Source: Aurelia coerulea (taxonomy: Eukaryota > Cnidaria > Scyphozoa > Semaeostomeae > Ulmaridae). Taken from it: a stretch of DNA of 64,000 nucleotides. Location of the stretch: positions 7,091,501 through 7,155,500 of the forward strand of contig CM076961.1 of the NCBI GenBank assembly GCA_039566865.1. The letters run 5' to 3'. This document shows positions 31,827-43,000 of the stretch, piece after piece. Positions within the stretch are counted from its first letter, which is position 1, and the number at the start of each line of letters is the position of its first letter. Position numbers and translations under genes: made by a program. The notes beneath the pieces were generated by a model, which worked only from the letters and a program-made list of their open reading frames with translations, had not been told where the DNA came from and did not search any database.

Positions 31827-34140
31827 GAGTATGATGTTGCTCCTAAAATTGGAACACTTAAAAATGCGATTGGAACATTTGAACAATATGAACTCGTGCT
31901 TTTTTGCCAGTTTGAACGCAAAAGTGTTCCAAATTACAGATGTACAATTTGGCACAATATAACTTATACAATGCTGTGCAACAGGCACATCTCAGACAGA
32001 AATGACATGGTATCGTTCCAGACTAGACCTCGTTCGCATGAGATTGATATCTTACCATTTTGTAAGAACTCGCTAAAGTGCGACAAAAAGCTATGCAAAG
32101 TAAACATGATTTTCGGTGACATGCTTGCCTGCAGTAAAGTTAGTTGATATCGTATCAGTTTGTTATCTTACGTCACGTTATATTGAGCCGTATAGATCAA
32201 AAGCTTGCTGCACTGGACGAGTCTGTATATTTTGGTTCTCTGTTGAAAGATGAAGAGAAGTGTAATATTTCCATGAAACATCATCGAAATTTAAGCTTGT
32301 AGACTGGGGTTGATATCGAGATTCAAAATGGCAACTTTTGACCTATACAACCGCAGAAGTAAAATTTCATAGATGGCTAAGTAGCTATACTCTAGCTGCA
32401 CACAAATTTGAGCTCAGTTTGGCTCTCAGCCAAGATATTTTTGCCAAGAAATACGCAAAAAAATGGTCGAGGGTTTACAGATTTTTGAAAATCTGCTTTT
32501 CTGTTGGGAAGTAACTGAGCATTCAAATTAACTAGGATTTATCGAAAGTACGATAAAGGAGATCAACTTTTATGTTGAAATAGAGCCAAAAGCGTGACAA
32601 TGATAAAAAAAGACATGGACAAATCTATGATTATGGACGAACGTCGAATCCAAAAATGAAAGTTCTTCACTCTTCTCTTCAAATCTAACATGCGCTATTG
32701 CATTACACCGTTATCAACTAAACATTATTTTCCTCCAAGAGCAAGAACTTTTCTTTTAAATACAAATTTTGCTGAACACATTCTTTCCAGTTTCATTTTA
32801 TAGTATCATTCATTCATTTATCAATCTTTATACCGTTTTAAAAATTACCATGCAACCAAATGCATTACATGGTATTGCAATGAGCATAGGGGTTAAATGC
32901 TTCCGCCAATTTTTGTTCGTGTCCCATGGCCAAAATCCTCCACAGTCTCATTACGGATAAATCAGACGGCGAAAAAGCGAAGAAGACAAAAGAAACCTGT
33001 AAAGATTTTTCTAAATTGTACCTAGCTTCATAAAATGCAACCAGGACAAAAAACGGCTTGAAATTTCCAAACTTTTTTGAATAAAAATCTTTTCTCTAGA
33101 TGCTTGGGTGTACATGTGTGGATGGACAGAGTTTGCGATCTAATGACATCAGTTGCTTTTGATTGACACCTCAATTCAAAAGCGATTGCAGACAAAGGGA
33201 ATTCTCTCAACCAACAATTCAAAACATATCCTTAGTACCAGAGCCAAAATTGTTATTGTTTTATTTTGAATCTAAAGCCTTGTATACACGAAAGATCGTT
33301 TTAAAGAGAAGTTATGTCATATCGAAAGAAGAATGGTAAATTTAAAGATCTGTCTGGCAGATTTTGTTTATTTAATTTGCATGCAGTGCGTAAACATACC
33401 TTAGTAGATTTTTTCAATCCACATAGAAACCGCAGGGTATTGAGTCTTGAACAAAAGAAACTGTGGCGGAGGACAATGAAGAACAATTAAAAACGCAGAT
33501 TTTAGGCGTTTTTAGGTCGTTCTTACAACAATCACAATTGTTGTCACTATTATTGTCTCTTGGCCAGAATTTCATTTTGTTTAAGGTTCAGTGCCTCATC
33601 GGTTTGTGCGTGAACTGTAGAAAAAATCCGGAAATTACAAGCAGTTGCTTGTTCTGGTTGCGTTTTATGAAGGCAGGTACAATTTAGAAAAATCGCCACG
33701 GGTTTCTTTTGTCTTCTCGGTTTATTGGCGGTATGATTGGTTCATGAATATAAGACTTTGGAGGTTTTTGCCCATTGGCCACGAGCAAAAATCAGCGGAA
33801 ACATCTGAGTCCTATGATATAGCATTGTGTTTAGTTACATGTGCCCCCTTCCCCTCTCCGAAAATTCTCCCTGTCTGTGTCGTTAACGAAAGAGCTATTT
33901 TGCATCCAAAACACAGTCCTGAGCATAAAATTGTAGTCAAGGAAATGCCATGCCATCTCCGGCATCGTTGGTTGCCTTAAGTTTTAACTTAGTTTTACGA
34001 ATATATTGATGCCCTAAATGTAGAACTCAACAAGTTTTTTACTTTTCTGCCATCTAGAACTTTTTCTAAAGTTTTTCAAAATCTTTTTCTGGAAGTCTAA
34101 GTCAAAAATCAAAACCCCTGTTGTGACCCTCTAGACTTAT
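31827..34140. other. Unassigned stretch
   Basis: Frames at 31797-32147 and 33463-33980 have no ATG start or motif. No repeat partner seen. Confidence 0.35.
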
Positions 34141-34199
34141 CCATCGTCGTAGTTTCGATATTCACCTGAACTGATATACCGCTGCCCCCTAGCACCCGT

Positions 34200-35760
34200 A
34201 GCCAACTCAACTGCTATGTGTGAAACAAGGTGACCCCCTTTGTTCATTCCTATTTAACATCCATATGATCCCTTTATGTTCAGATTTAAATGATAATAAA
34301 AATTGGATGCCCCAACTCTAGATAACAAAACAGTCCCAAGCCTATTTTGAGCTGATGATATAGTGTTAATGCCAAAAAAAGAAAATGGATTGAAGCTTAA
34401 ATATACAGGGTGTCCCAAAAAACATGTGCGCTGTTTGAGTGGCTTCTGCGGAGCAGCCATAAATCCAATTGTTCTGTTTTTAAGATTCTTAACAGAAGAG
34501 ACTTCAAATTAAAGATTGACACTGAGTTTGAGTAAATGCGATCACTAGCTGCTGATTTATGGAGCCAGAAAGCCAAATTATTGGCTGCCTCAAAACCAGA
34601 GGATTCATTATCTTCTATTTCGTTAAAATCAACGAAATTTATTGAAAAAAACATACCTAGCCCTGTTTTCTGAAGTTCATAAGTGAGACAGATAGTCATA
34701 CATTGAATTTTGTGACAACCAAGAATATTGGACATATCTAGGGTTGCTCGGGATGGAAATGTGCAACACAAGTGCTTCAGGCCATGTCATGCACCATCCG
34801 ATATTTTGCTTCTCAAAAGTGATAAAGTCGTTTTAAACCAACAATACTGTGTTCAGCATGCTGCTTGGCCGATATTCTTGAAGAATATGGTCATTGATTA
34901 CTCCCAAATACGCCCCCTGGCATAACTGTAAAGTTTAAGTCAATTTAATGCGAAAATTCAAGTTTTAAGGCTAAGTACGGAGACAAAATTCTCTGGTTTC
35001 GAAGCAACCAATGATTGTGACTTTCTTTCTCAATAAATCAGCAACCACTTGTCAGATTTACACAAACTCGGTGCCAAACTCTAAGTTGAAATTTCTTCTA
35101 TTCACAAATCTAATATACAGGAAATTCAGATTTATGGCTCCTCCACGATAGCCATTCAAACGGCGCACATGTTTTTTGGGACACCCTGTAGAGTAGAAGA
35201 TTATGCTTCCAGATGGAAAATGGAAATCAATACAGATAAAATGAAAATTTTGATATCTAATAAAAGAGGAAAAGTAGGCAATCTAAATCATTCAAAATTG
35301 AGATGATGAATGAATCTTTAAAGGAATGCAAGAATGTTAAGTACCTTGGATTCTATTCTATTTTATAGGAAGCTTTGGCACTCCGATAGAAGATCTTGCA
35401 AAAAAGGCAAGAGATCTCGTTACAGCATACATACATTGTCAACCCATGATTATATTCCCACAAGAGAAGGTGTTTTCAATGCCACTATAAAATCCGATTT
35501 TATTTGATGGGCTGAAATTTGGGGATATCATGCAAAAAATGATAGTAAGATTGAAAATGTACACATTTTTGTTCAAAACACACCCATCTAAGGTTTACAC
35601 AGAAAAACAACAAGTATAGCAGCAACATGAGATCTTTGATTATATCTGAAAACAAAGAAACAAACAGATGCACTTAAATTCCATGATTATTTCAGTCAGT
35701 CTGAAAATGACTTATTAACCACAGCATTACAAAATTCATGGTTTTTCCGATATAATAAAT
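34200..35760 (+). pseudogene. Dead LINE reverse transcriptase split by a MITE
   Basis: Before 34406: CVKQGDPLCSFLFNIHM and the catalytic A-D-D-I-V-L-M. After 35188: VEDYASRWKMEINTDKMKIL and KNVKYLGF, then a WGYHAKN-type thumb region. The two parts are consecutive in an RT, so the element was hit between ADDI and the next block. Several frameshifts and stops. Confidence 0.8.
34406..35188. mobile_element. 783-bp mariner-type MITE
   Basis: TA at 34404-34405 and 35189-35190. TIRs are perfect for 26 bp: CAGGGTGTCCCAAAAAACAT then GTGCGC. No transposase. It interrupts the LINE RT. Confidence 0.9.
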
Positions 35761-35772
35761 ATAGAACTAAAT

Positions 35773-35808
35773 GTATGTGTGTATGTATGTACGGTATGTA
35801 TGTTAATA
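35773..35808. repeat. (ATGT)n microsatellite
   Basis: About 35 bp of ATGT/GTAT repeats at the 3' side of the dead LINE. Confidence 0.8.
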
Positions 35809-35919
35809 TTTGCAACGTAAAATAGAAAAAATTACAAGAAATAAATGGAATTTACAAGTTTTAAAAAGCTAAAGAATAAACAAAATACGATGACAATTCT
35901 CATTAAATAAATGCGTTAA

Positions 35920-36874
35920 CCCTATCCAGACTGGGGGGGGGCTCATTCAGCCCCCCCCCACATATTTAACTGAGCACTGCTCCAAATTGGTTCAACGAAC
36001 CAGGAAATGGTTTGTTGACTTTTCGTTTCTATCTTTTTGAAGTGTGATTTTGTGTGAAATTTTGAAAAAAAATTGCAAGGGGCTGGGGGGTGGCTGTTTT
36101 TTTTCAGAGTGGTCGGGGCCAACTTTTAGGTAAGCTGTTTATGGGTGTAATTCCAGATCAGCTCATAATCTTTTGATAGTATCTTTTTCACTTTATATAC
36201 TTGTACTTTATAAGGTCTCTTTCTTTTTTTCCAGAAACAATAGACCAATTATGTGTCACGTGACCTCATCAATGACGTCATCTTTACGAAAATGGCAAAA
36301 ATTAGTTAGCAGTCTCTCTGCAAGGATATTTCGACCCCAAATGTTTTGCTGATGTCAGCATTTTTTGCAATAATCAAAACGAAAGTTTCAAAAGAAAACA
36401 TGAAGTATGCAACGATCACTTATCATTGAAGTAGTTTTCATTGTAATATATGGAGAAATTCTCTATTATGGCTGCATTTGTCATTTTCCAGAAAAAACAA
36501 AATTTTAAATCTCTCTGTCCGCCATCTTGGATTTGCGAAAATCAAATTTTTCACTTTATAAGTATATTTTTACCCTCTAACAATGCTTTGATTGGCATAA
36601 TTTGGTTTTATGAATCAATCTTAGAAAATTATAAGGATTTAGAAAAAAGTTGATTTTTTCATTGTTTTCGTGAACACGTGTCAGTTGGTCTTGAATAATT
36701 ATGACGTCATATCTATTTTTAGAATTCTTTTTGCGAAAAATGATAGATCATAAGCACGGCTACCTGCGTGGTGAGTTTCGTTTTCGTACGTGAAGGAATG
36801 GCGATTTTAGAGAGGGGGGCTGAATGAGCCCCCCCCCAGTTTTCTAGTAGCTCAAAAGCCCATCCTGGATAGGG
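35920..36874. mobile_element. 955-bp TTAA-flanked element
   Basis: TTAA at 35916-35919 and 36875-36878. Ends CCCTATCC-GA and its complement. GGGGGGGCTCATTCAGCCCC lies near the left end and appears inverted near the right end (36812-36838). Ends resemble 5665-6242. No transposase. Confidence 0.85.
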
Positions 36875-37135
36875 TTAAAAAACACCCCTAATTGTATTGG
36901 CAGGGATAGCATTAAAATGTCATATTGGCCTTATTTCCATAATGGTCCCCGTAGAGGTGGTTGCAAAAGAAAAATAATAATAGTAAACAACAGATGTTAA
37001 AATTGATTTTGGATGAAGCATATAAATTAGTATGGCCGAGTCATATATATGAGAGAGGAGGCGTGTTTCAATAAAACACATATGCAATGTTTTTTCTCTC
37101 TGTGCAATTTTATGTGCAAATTGCAATTTTAACTA

Positions 37136-37275
37136 TACCTTGGGACAAGAGCATCAAAATTAAGGAAAGGGAGATCGAGAAAAGGAAAAGAAAGAAAGGA
37201 GAAACGTTCGCTCTTTTTTCTTTTTCCTTTTTCCTTTATTTTTATTTTTTTGTTGGCTCTGGTACCCAGGGTATT
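37136..37275. repeat. Small foldback with purine/pyrimidine arms
   Basis: ACCTTGGGACAAGAGC and the complement of GCTCTGGTACCCAGGGT flank a run of AAGGAAAGG-type purines followed by CTTTTTTCTTTTTCC-type pyrimidines. Confidence 0.5.
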
Positions 37276-38109
37276 TTAACTGTAATAAATAACTTCGAAC
37301 TGCCGATTTTTAACGCTATTTTAACCGGGTGAAAGATAGTGATTTTCTACCGGGAAGACTAATTTTCTCAACAACTATGAAAGCTATGAGAATGACACTT
37401 GCACTGTGTCAAAATCGAACAAAGGGGAATCCAAAAATAGCATAAATCACTCTGTAGTAAACGTGATTGGTTGTTAGGCAATCAAAACAATGCAAATTTT
37501 GACGAATCGAGCTATTTGCAAAAAGGTTTAATTTTACCAAATAATTGCATAAAATCAACAAAAAGCATCAAAATAATTAATGACAATTTCGTTGTTTTGA
37601 CATCTCGTCCGCAGTACTATCAAAAATTTCCCCCGCAGATACATATTATCCAGCCCTCCTCCATAGAAGCACACCAGCAGTGTCTAACTACCCATGGCTC
37701 AATATTGATGATTAAAAGCCATTAATTTTGCATACATTTGGTGAAATCAAGTACCTTCATCAATACTTGAAGTTATTCCATGAGTTTTGCAAGCAAACAT
37801 TACTAAAATTAATTAGAAATATGACGCTATAAATTGCTAATGTTAGCAAATACATATAGATTAGATATCAAATGAAAGCATTCATCGTAATCAAGATAAA
37901 TCGAATGGTATATATTGTTGAGATTCCGAATATGGGCATGTGATGGTCACGTTGTCTTACGTGCTACTTTTGGTTACAATTCCGCCTGTTATCTCATAAT
38001 AATCTAGATAGATTTTGCTTTTGAAGTCAATAGCTTAATTTTGACAAATTTTTAGTGTTTTTTTTCGTTGTAAATTTTGTAATTTTGTGAAGCTTACTTT
38101 CCAAAGAGC

Positions 38110-38294
38110 AATAGACCTTTTAGCTATTCTGAAAAGAATCAGAATCGAATGCTAATTTGCTACATTTTGTAAAATTTCCGAATGTGCACAATAGTAATAG
38201 AAGCTCTAACGCCACTCGATCGAACGTCGCATGTAAAATGTATAAAAATAACATTCGATCCAGGCTCTTTTATAGAATAGCTAAAAGGTCTATT
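38110..38294. mobile_element. 185-bp element, copy 2
   Basis: TIRs AATAGACCTTTTAGCTATTC and the complement AGAATAGCTAAAAGGTCTAT are near perfect. The body matches 16688-16872. Confidence 0.85.
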
Positions 38295-39205
38295 GGGTTA
38301 AGCTTCATTGTTATATCTCTTGTAGTTTTGAAGGATGAAGAAGGGCGATAAACGACACCCAGTTTGAAAAAACTAAAATGTCTACCCTGTCCAAACATTC
38401 ATAAACATTTGCTATTGTTGTTTCGTCGCATTGAGGTGTTTCTTTCCCCTCAATTTAATTCCCGTCTTCAGCTGCGTCTTCAGCCTTCCTCTGAAAATCT
38501 GCAGCATGCCTCTACGTGCCGAGAACGAGGCTCAATGATAATTCTTTTTGTCGGACAATTTGATTTAGAGTGAGTTCGCGCTACTTTACTAATTTTGCAA
38601 AAACAGGGCAACAAAGAGTGGATATCGTTTTATTTAAAGCTTCGATCGCTGCAAGGAAGGAAGGATATGGACTAAAGAAGCATTTTGGTAAAGGAAATGC
38701 CGGTAGCTTTTGCTTAAAGGAAGTTACGGAAGGTATTGTAGCTGATACCTGTGGTGGGCCTAGGCATGCGTGCGAAATCAGTACGCAGTGTGACTTAGAT
38801 CGGAGAAGTACAGCGTCGTATCTGATTGTTTTATTTTGGTGAATATATTGTATCAGATAGCCGTTTAAATTTATTTAGAGCTTGGTTTTCTGGAAGATAC
38901 TCTTTACTTTGACAAGTCGTAATTTTTAGTCGGAAACACGGCCTTGATTTGATCAGGATACAAAGCAAAGGAGGATGTAAACACAACAGCAAAATTTGTT
39001 ATCAGCAAAAAGACCATACCAGTTGCCACATGGCACATTTGCTATTTCTTGAGGTTTCTTGCTGACAAGATTAGTAGCAACAGCTGTGTCACATCTAGCA
39101 ACAGATCAAACAGTGTTGGTCATTTGTTGTGCTGAGTGAAAAGATATAATTTTTACTTCATGCTTTAGTATTTACTTGGAAAGACAGTCCATCAAATTTC
39201 TTACA
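38295..39205. other. Upstream region of RAD54L2
   Basis: A 90-codon frame at 38570 starts at GTG and has no motif. This stretch probably holds the promoter or 5' UTR of RAD54L2; no TATA box stands out. Confidence 0.35.
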
Positions 39206-40039
39206 ATGGATATCACAAGTGAGATTATTACTGGTGAAATAACCCTTGCTGATACCAATATCATGGGGGATTTTGAAATTTCTGAGCCATTAGAGAACTA
39301 TGCAAGTGATCAAGAAATTTCTTCCAATAATGAGGAAGGTAATAACGAGGAAGGTTCCTCTGTTGATGATGACAATGATAGTGATGATGACAATGAAGAA
39401 AATGGTCACAAATCTGTAATAACACAAGGTGAACATGCTATTGGCAAGAAGTCTACCAAGATAGATGCTGCAAACTCCAAAAAGCATGGTAAAAAGAGGA
39501 AGAGAATAGAATCAAACAAAAGGCGTAATATCCGCAAGGTACTAAGGGTTGATCAGCTTGACCCAAGGACTTTAGAAGCTCAGAAGGAAGAACAGGATCG
39601 CTTACAGAGGCTTGAGTTGCAAAGGAGCTTATCAATCCAGAAACCAAATACTTCTGTCTGTTCAGATAATTTAACTACTAGCAAGGAAACAGCAGATTTA
39701 ACTGTGACAAGTGATGCAATATTAATTGAAGATGATGGAGAGTATGATGATTATGATGATGATGATGATGACGATGATGATTCAGAAGATGAGGACTGTG
39801 ACTCACAAGGGAATAAGATTGAACGTGTCATCCTGATTTCTAGTTCTGATTCTGAGGCAGACAATGAACTTAGTGATAGTGATGTGGAAATGGATAGCAC
39901 AGATGAAGATGTCAATTTGACAGCCTTGTTACATTTGAAAACTGAGAATGGTAAAGTGTTAGTTAATCCAAATCATCTCCCCGAAGAGCCAGATATCTTT
40001 CTGCCAGTACAAGTTGCAAAGACCATTAAACCACACCAG
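39206..40039 (+). CDS. RAD54L2: RAD54L2 exon 1 (residues 1-278)
   Basis: The ATG at 39206 has A at -3 and G at +4. The exon encodes a disordered acidic region with a pure Asp tract made of GAT codons (about 39745-39780) and ends at KPHQ before GTAAGA, phase 0. A possible 5' UTR acceptor (CATGCTTTAG) ends at 39167, so an upstream noncoding exon is likely. Confidence 0.9.
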
Positions 40040-43000
40040 GTAAGATTTGCTATTTTCAGGGCTGTCCAGAGCCAGCTCGGGCCCTGGAGCGATTCTTAGG
40101 ATCAGGCCCCAGGGGCATTTGGAGACAAGAGCCCCAATACAATTTTCCGGGACCACACTCTTCAGACTCTTTGAGAATGAGGGAAAGCTCGTTTAGAAAA
40201 ATATTTTAGATTTTCACTGAAATAGGTACGAAAGAAGCGGCATTTACGGTAAACAATAAAATATATTCGCTTTTACGAGGTGACCTTGAAAGCACTGACA
40301 CAAAACTTTGAAACGTGGTCATAAGAAACTATTTTCTTATGACTATGTTTTAAGGCAGGTACTGTAGATGGCCATAAAAGTTGCTGTAAAGAGATTTTAC
40401 AGCAAACTAATTTTTATCAAATGATATTTATTGTGCCTGGGCCCTGGCCCTTGATTTTTACCCCCCCTAGCCCCCTCCCCTCTCGATGGTCCTGGCTATT
40501 TTATCTTAATTTATGCAATATACAAAGGCAGGGACATTTCTCAAGTGATGTAAGGTTTCTACCAAACCTTTGATTTTATGATTGATTTCTACTAAATCAA
40601 CCAAATGGAAATTCAAACTAGACTTGGAAATATTTTTGATTTTCACCGGAAGTGTCCATTTTGATGACATCAATAACTGACACTTTTTATGGCAATACAG
40701 CTTCAAAACGGGGACTATTTAGACAATCTCCGCTATGCTTGCGGTGAGACAAATCAGATTGCTACTTTCTTGATAAGGTCAGACCACGTGCTTATTCAGA
40801 TCAAAGTTTAACTTTTTTATGTGAAGTGACGTCCGAAACGACATTCAAAGCAATGTTTGACTTTTCTTTCGACATTCAATTTTCCTTCAGATCTCTCGCA
40901 AGATTTTGATCTCTGTTTTGAATCTGTTTGGTCATGAGTCCTTCTATGAGCGAAAATAGAAACATCAGATTAATAGCGTCGAACAGGTAAAAGGAATCAC
41001 GTTGTCAGTCAGATAGGTAAGTCTAATATTATTCAAAATACTGCAGTTAGGCAGAGCCCCCAAGAAAATTTTCCGGGTCCACGCCCTTCAGACTCTTGGA
41101 GAGCGAAGGAAAGGCCCTTTGTAAGAAAGCTGGTTTGGAAAAATTCTTTAGATATTCCATGACAAAGTCATTAAGAAAACTGTATTTACGGTAAACAATG
41201 AAGAGATTAAAGACTCAGTTTTACAAGGTGACTTACTTTCAAAACTGGTGAAAACTTTTAAGCACAGCCATAAGAGCACTATTTTCTTATGATTATGTTT
41301 TAAGGCAAGTAGATGGCTGTAAAAAGTTGCTGCGAAAAGATGATAATTAATTTTTTGTGTAACAGTGTCTTTTTTATGGGCTCTTCCGTAGCCAGGGTTC
41401 CGGAACTTTTATGACCTACCCCCATCTCAATGGTCCTGCTCTTCGCATACCAGTAAAAGGAGCTGGTGACAAAACAGGCCTAGCTTGTGACTGGCCTAGC
41501 CTAGCTTGTGACTGCAACAAGTTTTTGGAGAAACATTCAAAGCTGTATATGGAGTTTTTTAAATGATCTTTAACACCTAAAAGGTGAAAAGACTGTAAAA
41601 GTTTGATTTCCAGTCCAATGAAATACCTGTGAATGACAAAAATCAACTGAATGCAAAAATAAGTATAAAATGGTAAAGGGAACATGGAATGTCTTCAGAG
41701 AAAGAAAAACAAATGTTAACATCCTAACTAAGGAAACAGCTTACAGTCCGTCCCGTCAAATTTTACCCAATTAGATCAACTAGTGTGAACACACTGAGAA
41801 ACAGAATAGATATCTTAGCTGCGAAGAAAACAAATTTGTGATAGTATTTCTTCAACAAAGGCGGACAAATATACAAATTGACATTTTTCAGAAAAGCAGA
41901 AAATTCCTCATTCTAACAGTAGGACCTAATTTCATTTTCACTACAGGTAACACCAAACAAACACCTGAACGGATGAGCTAGACTCAATGCTAATTCCTGG
42001 TTATTGCAACAACATCATGTATTATAATTGAAATGAAATTGTTATTGCTCTAACTGGGACTCATGACATAGAGTCCCAAGTCCATTGTTATGAAGAAGCA
42101 ATATAGCAAAAATGATCTCAAACTGAATTCAGACTATTTAAGTGTCATCCTTGACACATCCAAGGTAATAACGAAGGGCAGTCATGTGACAGAATCAGAT
42201 TAATTTAGCTTGAGTGCGTAGCATTTCATCACACAACAAAATCACATCAATAATACATTTGGCTAAAATGTTCTGAATTTTTTTTTCTGTCAGATTCAGA
42301 TCAATGACAGCATACTTACCGAAGAATAAAAAGAAAATTATAGCTAAAAATATAACATCTGTTTCAAATTAAATGAATTCTACTTTATTTGTTATTTTCC
42401 TGCCTGCCATATTGATAGATCTCTTGGTGCTTCTAACCTTTCCATTCTTTCAGATTTCAGGAATCAGATTTATGTATGATAATCTCATTGAATCAGTAAA
42501 GAATTTTCAAACAATGCGTGGCTTTGGTTGTGTTTTGGCTCATGCTATGGGACTTGGAAAGACAATCCAGACTGTTGCACTTATTCACGTCTTTCTAAAG
42601 TGAGTCTATTTTCCCAGTATTATCCTTTGGTATTTTGGATCAAGGAGCTTTATAGTGCAGTAAAGGCCATACACACTCTTAACATGCTGATACAAGTTCT
42701 ATTGAAATATTCAAATGAAACTGGCTTGCATCTGTTATGAATGATCCATCCCCTTGTAAATTCTTTCTTTGGAATTTACAATCCCATAGGATTATTGTAT
42801 TTAACTCAAATTAGCATTGAACTGCCACTAATTGAAGCATAACTTTAAGGATTCTGTGAACGCAACCAGGCTTTGCAAGGAAGAAATATACAGGCTCTGA
42901 GGGCAGTCCTCATCTTCTGAATCATCATCATCATCATAATCATCATACTCTCCATCATCTTCAATTAATATTGCATCACTTGTCACAGTTAAATATGCTG

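Noticed and set aside
33463..33980. Overlapping frames of 74 and 111 codons
   Set aside because: No ATG start, no motif, no splice support.
39290..39647. Minus-strand frames over RAD54L2 exon 1
   Set aside because: Shadows of the coding exon.
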